Origin: JBIKWM01 sp044356305
GTDB taxonomy: Bacteria > Bacteroidota > Bacteroidia > UBA10329
Direction of reading: 5' to 3'
Length of the DNA stretch: 64,000 nucleotides
Assembly (NCBI GenBank): GCA_044356305.1
Contig: JBIKWM010000002.1
Coordinates: 1-64,000 of the forward strand
The notes below the pieces were generated by a model that did not search any database, had not been told where the DNA came from, and worked only from the letters and a program-made list of their open reading frames with translations. Below are positions 34,827 through 43,735 of this stretch, piece by piece (the stretch's first letter is position 1; each line of letters begins with the position of its first letter). Both the position numbers and the translations under genes were made by a program.

Positions 34827-35657
34827 TCATATCGGAGCCGATGAAATGATGAGGAGGTCTTTCAGCTCCTCAGCCACTTCGCGCTTTGTCAGGTTGTGTG
34901 CACGGCCCAGCAGAAGCAGTTTTGAGTGTCTCCAACGCGGATCGTACAGTTTCTTGGCCCATTTCGGCCGTATAACTTTATCATCTTTCCCAAAAACAAG
35001 ATGCAGGTCCACCGCATAGCGCACCACATGGCTGCGCACAGCATTCAGGTCGGGCTGCATGTGGCCAAAGGTCTGCCATACGGCATAGACACGCATGCGC
35101 TGCTCAGCTGTGCCGAGCTGCGAACGGAAGAACTGATTCACGGCCTTGGGCAACAGGCCGATGCGCTCAAGCCCATTGCAGATTCGGTAAAGGCCGCTAG
35201 GGTCACGCACCATTCGCTGCATGGCCCACCGGCCAATGGCAGTGTGTGTGGCCAGCCAGTATATCGGGTTGATATAGAGCCCATCCGGTGCAATAAGCAC
35301 CACTGAGCGCAGTCGTACCGGAGCCGATTCAAGCAAGGTCAGAGCGCACTTGCCGCCCAGACTGAAACCGATTACCGAGCATCGCTTCGCCCCGCATTGG
35401 CGCAGCAGTTTCTCGAAACAGTCGGTGAGTTCTGCTGATGTAAGTCGGGGGGTGCCACTGTTCATGGCCTCGGTGGTGCCGTGGTGCGGCAGGTCGAATG
35501 CAATGCACCGTGCCCCGGGCCGTAGAATGCGCATGAAACGCAGCAGGTGCTGACCGCCCTGACCGAACCCATGGAAGCCTACCCACACATCATCGCCTTC
35601 ACCGGCCGCATAGGCGGTCCAGCGGAATTCTGGTGTGTCGATGCGGAGGGTCTCCAA
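34827..35657 (-). CDS. Alpha/beta hydrolase
   Basis: 276 residues. Oxyanion segment HGFGQGGQH near residue 30, nucleophile elbow GFSLGG near residue 97, acid around FGKDDKVI (about 228) and histidine GRAHNL near residue 254. No signal peptide, so cytoplasmic. Starts five bases after hemL stops. Substrate unknown; an esterase or small-molecule hydrolase role is likely. Confidence 0.88.
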   Translation of the reverse strand: METLRIDTPEFRWTAYAAGEGDDVWVGFHGFGQGGQHLLRFMRILRPGARCIAFDLPHHGTTEAMNSGTPRLTSAELTDCFEKLLRQCGAKRCSVIGFSLGGKCALTLLESAPVRLRSVVLIAPDGLYINPIYWLATHTAIGRWAMQRMVRDPSGLYRICNGLERIGLLPKAVNQFFRSQLGTAEQRMRVYAVWQTFGHMQPDLNAVRSHVVRYAVDLHLVFGKDDKVIRPKWAKKLYDPRWRHSKLLLLGRAHNLTKREVAEELKDLLIISSAPI

Positions 35658-35662
35658 CCGGT

Positions 35663-36964
35663 TCAGGCCACCATGGCCAGATCAATGGCCTCGCAGTATG
35701 CAGTTGCCACGGCCTGCACATCAGCATTTGAATGTGCTGCGCTGAAAAAGCCCACCTCGTAGCCCGATGGCCCCATGTATACACCCCTATTGAGCAGGGC
35801 ATGGTAGAACGTGCGGAACCGGGTCATGCTATCGGCATCAATCTGCTCAGCACGGCTCATGGTGCGAAGGGGCGAGAACGCGATCCAGAAAATGGACGCG
35901 ATATTCCACATATGCACATCGTGCCTCTTGGCTGCGCAGTGCGCATTGACGTGATTGACCAGATGCTTAGCCTTCAATTCGAGGGAATCATAGAATCCCG
36001 CCTCAAGGCAACGGCTCAACTGGGCCTTCCCGGCCGCCATGGCTACCGGGTTGCCACTCAAAGTGCCGGCCTGATATACAGGGCCCTCGGGCGAGATGTG
36101 ACGCATCACCTCATCGTGGCCACCGTAGGCCCCAACGGGCATCCCGCCACCGATGATCTTGCCGAATGTGAGCAGGTCCGGCCGGATGCCATACAACCCG
36201 GCAGCACCTTCAAAACCCACCCTGAAACCCGATATCACCTCATCAAAAATGAGAAGCGCACCCTCGCGGTCGCAAATAGTACGCAGGCCCTTAAGGAAGT
36301 CTACCGCCTGTGGCAGAAGACCGTTGTTGGCTGGCACCGGCTCAAGGATCACTGCCGCTATCTGGTCTTTGAACGTGACGAATGCCGACTCAACTGCCGC
36401 CAGGTCATCGAGGCTCACCACTATGGTCTCGTTCACAAAACTCACAGGCACCCCGGCCGAAGAACTGTTGCCGAAAGTCACCAGGCCCGACCCTGCTTTT
36501 ACAAGCAGCGAATCGACATGGCCGTGGTAGCAACCTTCAAATTTGAGTACTTTGCTCCGGCCGGTGAATCCGCGCGCCAATCGGATGGCACTCATAACTG
36601 CCTCTGTGCCGCTGCTCACAAAACGGAGTCGGTCCACATAGCGGTGGTTTGAAATGATCAGTTCGGCCAGTTCGTTCTCTTGCACCGTTGGCGCCCCGAA
36701 CGAAGCCCCTTTCTGCACCGCTTCTATGATGGCCTGTGTCACATCGTGGTCAGCGTGGCCAAGAATGAGCGGGCCCCACGAGCAGCACAGGTCTATGTAG
36801 GTATTGCCATCTGCATCAGTAATCCGGCTGCCTTGGCCTTTGGTCATGAAAAGTGGTGTACCTCCCACTGACCTGAATGCACGAACGGGCGAATTGACCC
36901 CACCTGGGAAAAGTGTCTGGGCCTTGGCATAGAGCCCGGCCGAACGGCTGTTTACCATTGTCAT
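35663..36964 (-). CDS. hemL: Glutamate-1-semialdehyde 2,1-aminomutase
   Basis: 433 residues. Class III aminotransferase fold; the PLP lysine is about K269 in FGKIIGGGMPVGAYGG, with IFDEVISGFR just before and the GCYHGH motif near residue 143. It makes 5-aminolevulinate, the first committed tetrapyrrole precursor in the C5 pathway. It begins 31 bases after the receiver-CRP regulator, in the same orientation, so may be co-regulated with it. Confidence 0.97.
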   Translation of the reverse strand: MTMVNSRSAGLYAKAQTLFPGGVNSPVRAFRSVGGTPLFMTKGQGSRITDADGNTYIDLCCSWGPLILGHADHDVTQAIIEAVQKGASFGAPTVQENELAELIISNHRYVDRLRFVSSGTEAVMSAIRLARGFTGRSKVLKFEGCYHGHVDSLLVKAGSGLVTFGNSSSAGVPVSFVNETIVVSLDDLAAVESAFVTFKDQIAAVILEPVPANNGLLPQAVDFLKGLRTICDREGALLIFDEVISGFRVGFEGAAGLYGIRPDLLTFGKIIGGGMPVGAYGGHDEVMRHISPEGPVYQAGTLSGNPVAMAAGKAQLSRCLEAGFYDSLELKAKHLVNHVNAHCAAKRHDVHMWNIASIFWIAFSPLRTMSRAEQIDADSMTRFRTFYHALLNRGVYMGPSGYEVGFFSAAHSNADVQAVATAYCEAIDLAMVA

Positions 36965-36995
36965 TATGGGTAAATAGAGGCCACAGAGGCCGATG

Positions 36996-38078
36996 TCAGT
37001 GCATGTGCTGGGCTATGTGCCGCAGTTTCTTCTCATCGGTCACAGCAATCTCACTGCCTTTGATGACGATGATGCCCTCTTCTTTGAAATCCGATAGCGA
37101 ACGGATCAGCGATTCGGTGGCTGTACCTACCAGCGAGGCAAGGTCATTTCGTGGGATGTTCATGCTGAACGAGCCACTCTTCTGGTCGCGGTATTTGTTG
37201 CAAAGTTGGAGCAGAGCCTCGGCCACACGCTGACGGACCGAATTGTATGCCAGGTCGATAAGTTGTTTCTCTTTGTCAATCAGCTTGTTGCTGAGTAACT
37301 TGATAAATCGCACACTCACATCCTGATTGCGGTGTACCAAGCTGATGAAATCGGCCTTCGGGATGATACACAGTTCACAATCCTCCAACGCCATGGCCGA
37401 CCACTCGTAGCTTTTTTCAGTGAGCAATGCCACGTAACCGATAAAATCGCCCGGACCATGAAGCCCCGTGACGAATTCCTTACCATCTTCATTGATCTTG
37501 AAGGTCTTCACTTTGCCATCGGCCACAAAATATAGGGCCGATGCCTGATCACCTTCGTGGAAGATAATGTCGCGCTTGTTGTATTTGCGCACCCTGCGGT
37601 CCTTGGCCAGATTCTCCAGCTCAAGTGCAGCACGTGCCTCGTCAATAAACGCATTGAGGCCTTGCATGTCGTTGCTATGGCCGCTGGTCATGTGCTCCAT
37701 GCGCTTGAGGCGACCTTCCACGGCCCGTATCAGTTCATCCTCCTCAAATGGCTTGGTCAGGTAATCATCAGCCCCCAGTTCCATTCCTTTCCGTTGGTCA
37801 GCTCGTTCAGCCTTGGCGGTCAGAAATATGAAGGGTATGCCCGCGGTCTCCTTGTCTCGGCTTAGCAGGTAAAGTACTCCGTAGCCGTCCAGTTCGGGCA
37901 TCATCACATCGCAGATGATCAAGTCTGGCCTGTCGGCCTTGGCCTTTTCCACCCCGAATTTTCCATTCTCGGCTGTTGCAACTGAATATCCGGAGAGTTC
38001 AAGCAGTTCGGCCGTGTTCTCACGCATCACGCGGTCGTCCTCAATCAGCAGGATCTTCTTGTTTTTCTTGGCGCTCAT
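36996..38078 (-). CDS. Response regulator: receiver domain fused to CRP/FNR-type output
   Basis: 360 residues. Receiver domain 8-125 with acidic pocket D14-D15, phospho-acceptor D57, T87 and K109. Residues about 165-285 form a cyclic-nucleotide-binding-like domain (IIFHEGDQASALYFVADGKVKTF) and 300-350 a CRP-type helix-turn-helix (RNDLASLVGTATESLIRSLSDF). It has no N-terminal cysteine cluster as in FNR. In effect, FixJ-like input joined to FixK-like output. Overlaps the kinase stop by four bases. Confidence 0.94.
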   Translation of the reverse strand: MSAKKNKKILLIEDDRVMRENTAELLELSGYSVATAENGKFGVEKAKADRPDLIICDVMMPELDGYGVLYLLSRDKETAGIPFIFLTAKAERADQRKGMELGADDYLTKPFEEDELIRAVEGRLKRMEHMTSGHSNDMQGLNAFIDEARAALELENLAKDRRVRKYNKRDIIFHEGDQASALYFVADGKVKTFKINEDGKEFVTGLHGPGDFIGYVALLTEKSYEWSAMALEDCELCIIPKADFISLVHRNQDVSVRFIKLLSNKLIDKEKQLIDLAYNSVRQRVAEALLQLCNKYRDQKSGSFSMNIPRNDLASLVGTATESLIRSLSDFKEEGIIVIKGSEIAVTDEKKLRHIAQHMH

Positions 38079-39721
38079 GGGCGTTGTGGGATGCGAAAAG
38101 TGAATGTGGTGCCCTCACCCTCGGTGCTGACAAAAGTAATGGTACCCCCATGCAGGTCGAGGTAGTGCCGCACTATGTTGAGACCCAGTCCGGTACCTTG
38201 AATATTGGTCACGTTGCTGGCACGGAAAAGTCGGTCGAACATGTAAGGTTGGTCTTTGGCGGGAATGCCCATGCCCCTGTCAACCACATCGGTACGCAGA
38301 TCGCCACCCTCAAGGCGCATGACAACAGTTACCCTGCCCCCTTCAAACGAGTACTTGATGGCATTGGAGACCAGGTTGGTCAATATGTTGCGCAACAGAT
38401 GCCGATCTGCCCATACCTCGGTCAGGCCAGTCTCTAGGTCAAACTCCAGCACCTGACCTGCCTTCAGCATTCCTTGTATCTCAGATTGGAATTCTTCCAT
38501 TAACGGCAGCAGCGGAAACAACTCGGGATGAATGTCCACTCGGCCCGATTCGAGCTTTTCGAGCGATAGGAAATCGTTAAGGATGGCCGTGAGGTTGTGT
38601 ACCGCCCCACGTATGATGTCCATGTGCCGTTTGCGCTTGTCAGCCTGATCCGATTGTTCGTACCTGGCCAAAAGCGACACCGATGTGAGTATACCGGCCA
38701 ACGGGGTGCGGAATTCGTGCGATGCCATGCTCACGAACCGCGATTTCAGCTCGTTCAGTTCCTTTTCACGGCTCAATAGGGCCTTTGCCTCCTCTTCGGC
38801 CTTGCGCCTAAGGGCCACCTCGGCCTCCAATTCTTGGTTCGTATGTTTCAACAGATCGTTCGATGCGCCCAACTGGGCCGTACGCTTTCGCACCTCCTGT
38901 TCAAGGTTTTCGTTGGCTTTTTTCAGTTCGCCTGCATAGTCCGTCAGTTGCCTGCGCGCCTCATTGATGGTGGTCAGGTCGTGTATTATACCCACGTACA
39001 TGACCTTATCCCGCAAACGTAATTCACTCACTCCCAAAGAAAAAGGAAATTCAGAGCCATCCTTCCTCCGTCCCTTCACCTCTCGGCCTATGCCCATTAT
39101 TCGCCTCTCACCGGTCTGGTGATAGTGTTCCATGTACGCATCGTGGCGGCTGCTGTCCGGTTCGGGCATCAATAGCTTTACATTGCGCCCGATGAGTTCA
39201 TCTTCCGCGTAGCCGAATAATCTCTGAGCGGCCTCATTGACCATGTCTATGCGCCCGCGCTGGTCTATGATTATGATACCATCGACCGCAGTCGCAAGAA
39301 TTGCTTTGAATTTGTTGTCAGTCTCACGGTACGCAGTCTCAGCAAGCTTGCGTCCGCTGATGTCATGTATCACACCAGCGAATTGACGGCCGTCAACGGT
39401 CTCAACCTCAACAACCGTCAGGAAGATGGGGAAAAATGCCCCATTCTTTTTTTTAGCCACCAGCTCTCGCCCGCGACCGATCACATTCTTCTCGCCCGTT
39501 TCGGCATAGCGGCCCAGATACATGTCATGCCGACTGTGGTATGGTTCGGGCATCAGCATGCTCACATTCTGCCCTATCATCTCATGCTCTTCGTAGCCGA
39601 ACAGGTCGCTAAGGGCGCGGTTCACGGCCAGTATGCGGCCACGCGCATCGATGGTCAGCACACCGTCAATGCTACCTTCCACAACCGCCTCAAGGGTCTC
39701 TTTGCTGAACATCGCGGCCAA
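38075..39721 (-). CDS. Sensor histidine kinase with two FixL-like PAS domains
   Basis: 548 residues, no membrane helices. PAS1 (about 8-125) and PAS2 (about 135-250) both carry the FixL pattern MPEP..SRHD.Y..xY..TGE..(I/V)(M/I)G.GRE. By alignment with Bradyrhizobium FixL from memory, the heme-ligand histidine is H65 and H193, and the oxygen-sensing arginine R85 and R213. A coiled coil (255-325) leads to HisKA with H335 in SHEFRTPLAG and a HATPase domain with GTGLGL. Its partner is the overlapping receiver-CRP protein. Heme binding needs proof because many similar PAS domains lack it. Confidence 0.93.
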   Translation of the reverse strand: MAAMFSKETLEAVVEGSIDGVLTIDARGRILAVNRALSDLFGYEEHEMIGQNVSMLMPEPYHSRHDMYLGRYAETGEKNVIGRGRELVAKKKNGAFFPIFLTVVEVETVDGRQFAGVIHDISGRKLAETAYRETDNKFKAILATAVDGIIIIDQRGRIDMVNEAAQRLFGYAEDELIGRNVKLLMPEPDSSRHDAYMEHYHQTGERRIMGIGREVKGRRKDGSEFPFSLGVSELRLRDKVMYVGIIHDLTTINEARRQLTDYAGELKKANENLEQEVRKRTAQLGASNDLLKHTNQELEAEVALRRKAEEEAKALLSREKELNELKSRFVSMASHEFRTPLAGILTSVSLLARYEQSDQADKRKRHMDIIRGAVHNLTAILNDFLSLEKLESGRVDIHPELFPLLPLMEEFQSEIQGMLKAGQVLEFDLETGLTEVWADRHLLRNILTNLVSNAIKYSFEGGRVTVVMRLEGGDLRTDVVDRGMGIPAKDQPYMFDRLFRASNVTNIQGTGLGLNIVRHYLDLHGGTITFVSTEGEGTTFTFRIPQRP

Positions 39722-39773
39722 ATCTACAATCTTGAATTGGGGTAGGAGTGATGGATGTCAGATCGCATCATCG

Positions 39774-39788
39774 ATTGGATAATCCAAT
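39774..39788. promoter_or_regulatory. Palindrome ATTGGAT-A-ATCCAAT, possible operator
   Basis: A perfect 7-1-7 palindrome in the 169-base divergent spacer between the kinase and the TPR cluster. CRP/FNR proteins bind symmetric TTG..CAA sites, so it may be a site for the neighbouring receiver-CRP regulator; this is inference. Confidence 0.4.
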
Positions 39789-39872
39789 TTGATCTCCACT
39801 CTGAAATTTAATTTTCGCCAAAGGTGATAGCGAATATGTGTGTGATATGGCGGACAATAACCGCGGAGGTCA

Positions 39873-39880
39873 TACCTTAG
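39873..39880 (+). promoter_or_regulatory. Promoter -7 element TACCTTAG
   Basis: Fits TAnnTTnG; ends ten bases before ATG 39891. Confidence 0.5.
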
Positions 39881-39890
39881 CCCGGTCAAT

Positions 39891-40502
39891 ATGAGACGCG
39901 CCTTGGGCATATCGTTCTGTTTGGTGCTTTTGGCCACCTTCTGTGTTGGCCAAACTGCTGAGGAACTGTACGCCAAAGCCGAGGCCAAGGCCGATATGCA
40001 GAACTTCCGTGGCGCTTTGCAGGATCTCAATAAGGCCATTGAGATAAGCCCTCGTTACATTAAAGCATTCAATTTCAGGGGCTATGTCAAGGATGAACTG
40101 AATGACTACAAAGGCGCTTTACAGGACTACAATATCGCCATATCGCTCAAGGCCGATTACAGCGAGGCATATGCCAACCGTGGCAAGGCCAAGCGTCAGC
40201 TGATGGATATGCAAGGAGCCATGAAGGATTTTAACACAGCCATTAACCTCGACCCATCAAAATTGGAGGCGTTTTTCGGTCGAGCTCTATTGAAATCGGA
40301 AATGAAAGATTATAGAGGGGCTGTTCAGGATTTTGACCGCGCAGCTGCGATTGCCCCGAGTTATGCCAAAACCTATAGCCTCCGTGGTGAAGTGAAGTTC
40401 AAACTGGGCGATGTGAACGGTGCCTGCAACGACCTGAGAAAAGCTCAGAAACTCGGATATACTGTGGCTTTCGCATCGTTCAAGGACTTCTGCGAGCGCT
40501 GA
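39891..40502 (+). CDS. Exported TPR protein (cluster copy 1)
   Basis: 203 residues. Signal peptide MRRALGISFCLVLLATFCVGQ. Five TPR units follow, and the end is GACNDLRKAQKLG-(x)n-C, the cap motif seen in other TPR proteins in this window. First of four tandem TPR genes. Probably periplasmic; binding partner unknown. Confidence 0.85.
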   Translation: MRRALGISFCLVLLATFCVGQTAEELYAKAEAKADMQNFRGALQDLNKAIEISPRYIKAFNFRGYVKDELNDYKGALQDYNIAISLKADYSEAYANRGKAKRQLMDMQGAMKDFNTAINLDPSKLEAFFGRALLKSEMKDYRGAVQDFDRAAAIAPSYAKTYSLRGEVKFKLGDVNGACNDLRKAQKLGYTVAFASFKDFCER

Positions 40503-40536
40503 TTTTGTAAGACAGCCTGCCATGCGTGGCGCTGTT

Positions 40537-40544
40537 TATTTTTG
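40537..40544 (+). promoter_or_regulatory. Promoter -7 element TATTTTTG
   Basis: Exact TAnnTTTG, 26 bases before ATG 40571. Suggests that the second TPR gene has its own promoter. Confidence 0.55.
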
Positions 40545-40570
40545 GCGCCCTCATTACCCGAACAATACAC

Positions 40571-41278
40571 ATGAAGTCTTTAGCTGCCCTCGTGGCCACT
40601 GTTCTGTTTTCTGCCTGTGCCATGGCCCAAACTGCTGATGAGTTCTTCAAACAGGCAATGGCCGAATTCGAACTGAAGGAATATCCGGATGCCATTGAGC
40701 TATTGGATAAGGCCATTGAGAAGGACCGCAAAAAACCGACCTATTACCTCAGACGGGGCGAAGCCAAACTGCGCATGGCCAATAATATTGGCGCCATTCA
40801 GGATTTCAATAGGGTGATACAGCTTGATGCCAATAACAGCATGGCCATTGCCAACCGCAGTGCCGCCTACCTGGAACTTAAGGACAATCTGGGCGCGGTT
40901 GAAGATGCCAACCGGGCCATTGACCTCGACAACAATAACGCCATGGCTCATCTGCGATTGGCCAATGCCCTGATGCGCCAACAGGAGTTTGAGAAGGCCA
41001 TGGTAGAGTACGATAAGGCCGTGAAATTGGACCCGAATTCGGCCGAGATCAATTACATGCGGGGGATTGCCAAGATTGAGAAACAGGATTTCAAAGGTGC
41101 ATTGACGGACCTGAACAAGACCTTGCTCATTGATGCTGAGAATGCCAACGCCTACCTGAAGCGCGGAATCTGCAAGAGTTTCCTGATGGATAAGGCTGGG
41201 GCATGCATAGACCTGCAGCTGGCTGCCGGGCTTGGATTGGCGCTGGCAAACGAGTACATTGCAGCCAAGTGTAACTGA
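40571..41278 (+). CDS. Exported TPR protein (cluster copy 2)
   Basis: 235 residues from ATG 40571, which begins the signal peptide MKSLAALVATVLFSACAMAQ; an ATG at 40526 would precede the promoter element. Six TPR units and a GACIDLQLAAGLG-(x)n-C end. Clearly a paralogue of copy 1 (both begin mature with TA-E-x-(F/Y) and share the cap). Confidence 0.85.
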   Translation: MKSLAALVATVLFSACAMAQTADEFFKQAMAEFELKEYPDAIELLDKAIEKDRKKPTYYLRRGEAKLRMANNIGAIQDFNRVIQLDANNSMAIANRSAAYLELKDNLGAVEDANRAIDLDNNNAMAHLRLANALMRQQEFEKAMVEYDKAVKLDPNSAEINYMRGIAKIEKQDFKGALTDLNKTLLIDAENANAYLKRGICKSFLMDKAGACIDLQLAAGLGLALANEYIAAKCN

Positions 41279-41280
41279 TT

Positions 41281-41835
41281 GTGGAACGCACCGCTCAGGA
41301 TCTGATAAACGATGGCGACCTGAAGTTCGAATCGAAGGACTTTGAGGGTGCCATAGCAGACTATACTGAGGCCATTGCGCTGAGTCCGGACAATGCCGAT
41401 ATTTTTTATAACCGCGCGGTGGCCAGCCTCATGCTCAATCGTATGGCCGATGGATATGCCGATCTTTGTGAGGCTGTGCGCATCAACCCAAAACATGAGG
41501 ATGCATTGTACAACCGCGCCATGGTTGCAGCCGGGCTGCGGTCGTACGAAAAGGCCTTGGAGGATTTCAACGCAGCCATTTCTTTGAATACTGAAGACAG
41601 CGAGCTATTCAACAATCGCGGAGCAGTGCGCCTTCAATTGAATCAGTTGCGCGAGGCAGTAATTGATTTCGATAGGGCTATTCTCCTCAACCCATCGAAT
41701 GGGAGAGCCTATTACAACCGGGCCATGGCACGCATTAAGATGCAGGAGCATAAGTCGGCCATGAATGACCTCGCTGTGGCTGAGAGGATGGGTGTGCAGA
41801 ATGCCCGCGAGGCACTGCGGGCCATGATCAACTGA
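41281..41835 (+). CDS. TPR protein without signal peptide (cluster copy 3)
   Basis: 184 residues from GTG 41281, two bases after the previous stop. It begins directly with TPR units (DLINDGDLKFESKDFEGAIADYTEAIALSPD) and has no signal peptide, so it probably stays in the cytoplasm, unlike its neighbours. Five TPR units. The cap region (SAMNDLAVAERMG) has lost both cysteines. Confidence 0.85.
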   Translation: MERTAQDLINDGDLKFESKDFEGAIADYTEAIALSPDNADIFYNRAVASLMLNRMADGYADLCEAVRINPKHEDALYNRAMVAAGLRSYEKALEDFNAAISLNTEDSELFNNRGAVRLQLNQLREAVIDFDRAILLNPSNGRAYYNRAMARIKMQEHKSAMNDLAVAERMGVQNAREALRAMIN

Positions 41836-41842
41836 GCGCACC

Positions 41843-42688
41843 ATGCGGGGGCTCCTTATCATATCGCTGTTGTGTGCCACAATCGGAGCCAGAGCGCAGG
41901 GATCAAAAGACATCATGATCCAGGGTCTGTTGCTCACGAACAAGAACATGCACAGGGAGTCTATCCCTTACTTCACCAAGGCCATTCAGATGCGGGCCGA
42001 TTATACCGAGGCCTATATGGCGCGGGCTGCCGCTCTGGTGAAAATTGGTGAATACCGTTCAGCCATCAAGGATCTTGACATGGTGCTGGGCCTAGGTGGC
42101 GAGAAGACCAAGGCCTACAACTTCAGGGCCCATTGTTGGCTCGAACTGGCTGATTATAAACGGGCTATCGTAGACCTTGACGAAGTATTGAAGGATAAGA
42201 CTGATCATGCCCCTGCCTACGAGAAACGTGGCAGGGCATACCTGATGCAGAACAAGTACAAAGAGGCTGTGGCCGATCTGGACAAGGCTATCAGCATTGA
42301 TCCCAAGACCGCATCGGTGTATCTGCTGCGCGCCACGGCCCGATATGCTCAAAATGACACCTCGGGCACTTTGGCCGATCTTGACCAATGCCTGCTGCTC
42401 GACATGAACAGTGCACCAGCATGGGCTTTCAGGGCCAAAGTCTATGCTCACAAGGGGATGGACAAAGAGGCCATGCGCGATTCGGCTAAGGCCATAAAAC
42501 TGGATCCGACAAAAGATGAACCCTATCTGCTGAGGGGCGATCTGCATATGCGGGCCAATAAGATGAAGGCCGCGTGCGAGGAATGGGCATTGGCTGCTGA
42601 GCGGGGTAATATCATTGCCAAGGGTAGGGCCACAGCCCATTGCGAAGAGAAAGAGAAAGCCAAGGAAGAGGAGAAGAAGGGGAAGTGA
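41843..42688 (+). CDS. Exported TPR protein (cluster copy 4)
   Basis: 281 residues. Signal peptide MRGLLIISLLCATIGARAQG. Seven or so TPR units; the end has AACEEWALAAERG-(x)n-C followed by a lysine/glutamate-rich tail (EEKEKAKEEEKKGK). Last TPR gene of the cluster, starting seven bases after copy 3. Confidence 0.85.
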   Translation: MRGLLIISLLCATIGARAQGSKDIMIQGLLLTNKNMHRESIPYFTKAIQMRADYTEAYMARAAALVKIGEYRSAIKDLDMVLGLGGEKTKAYNFRAHCWLELADYKRAIVDLDEVLKDKTDHAPAYEKRGRAYLMQNKYKEAVADLDKAISIDPKTASVYLLRATARYAQNDTSGTLADLDQCLLLDMNSAPAWAFRAKVYAHKGMDKEAMRDSAKAIKLDPTKDEPYLLRGDLHMRANKMKAACEEWALAAERGNIIAKGRATAHCEEKEKAKEEEKKGK

Positions 42689-42725
42689 CTTTTGAATAGG
42701 AACAGCCAGTGCCTGTCTGCGCAGG

Positions 42726-42733
42726 TATCTTCG
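42726..42733 (+). promoter_or_regulatory. Promoter -7 element TATCTTCG
   Basis: Fits TAnnTTnG, 27 bases before TTG 42761. Supports starting the polyprenyl synthetase there rather than at TTG 42692. Confidence 0.5.
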
Positions 42734-42760
42734 CCCCGGAGCAGAGGAAGGCAGTGCCGA

Positions 42761-43735
42761 TTGAAGGATCTTGATGCCATACAGCGCCCGGTGCGGGTGG
42801 AAATGGAGGAGTTCGAAGGGCGTTTCCGCTCATCGATGCGCAGTTCGGTGCCGCTGCTCGATCGAATAACACACTACATAGTGAAACGGAAGGGCAAGCA
42901 GATGAGGCCCATGTTCGTTTTCCTCACGGCCAAGATGCTGGCCGACACCAACGATAGCACCTACCGCGCAGCCGCACTGATTGAACTGCTTCATACCGCC
43001 ACTCTGGTGCATGATGATGTGGTAGATGATGCCGACACGCGTAGGGGTTTCTTTTCCATCAACGCGCTTTGGAAGAACAAGGTGGCGGTTCTGGTTGGAG
43101 ACTACCTGCTGAGCCGCGGTCTTCTGCTCTCAGTAAAACACAAGGACTACGATCTGCTCGAGATAGTGAGCAACTCGGTGCGCGAGATGAGCGAGGGCGA
43201 GCTGTTGCAGATGGAAAAGGCCCGGAGGTTGGACATCAACGAAGAAGTGTATTTCGACATAATCAGGCAGAAGACAGCATCGCTTATTGCATCGTGCTGT
43301 GGCTGCGGGGCCGCAAGTGTGAGCACCGACAAAGTCCTGATAGAACGGATGCGCCTGTTCGGAGAGACAGTGGGAATCGCTTTCCAGATTCGCGATGACC
43401 TTTTCGATTACGGCACCGACACGGGCATAGGCAAACCCACGGGCATCGACATCAAGGAAAAAAAGATGACTTTACCGCTGATTTACGCCCTTACCAAAGG
43501 GACAAAGGAGCAGCGTAAAGTCATAATGAACACGATGAAGAACCACAACACCGACCCCAAGCGAGTGGCTTCGGTGATTGAAATGGTGAGAGATCTGGGC
43601 GGCTTGGAATACGCCACAGCGCGGATGAACGAATACCGACAGCGAGCGCAGCAGATGCTCATGGAATATCCGGACAACGATGCCAGACGCTCATTAAGTG
43701 GGCTTGTGGATTTCGTGATAGACCGCGCCAAGTGA
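42761..43735 (+). CDS. Polyprenyl diphosphate synthase
   Basis: 324 residues from TTG 42761; family members start near this point, and a promoter element lies just before. First aspartate motif LVHDDVVDDADTRRG (DDxxD type), second motif IRDDLFDYGTD. KGKQMRPMFVFL is the substrate-binding K-R segment. It joins isopentenyl diphosphates into long chains, probably for menaquinone or undecaprenyl side chains (octaprenyl-type). The Kir channel gene overlaps its stop by four bases. Confidence 0.93.
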   Translation: MKDLDAIQRPVRVEMEEFEGRFRSSMRSSVPLLDRITHYIVKRKGKQMRPMFVFLTAKMLADTNDSTYRAAALIELLHTATLVHDDVVDDADTRRGFFSINALWKNKVAVLVGDYLLSRGLLLSVKHKDYDLLEIVSNSVREMSEGELLQMEKARRLDINEEVYFDIIRQKTASLIASCCGCGAASVSTDKVLIERMRLFGETVGIAFQIRDDLFDYGTDTGIGKPTGIDIKEKKMTLPLIYALTKGTKEQRKVIMNTMKNHNTDPKRVASVIEMVRDLGGLEYATARMNEYRQRAQQMLMEYPDNDARRSLSGLVDFVIDRAK

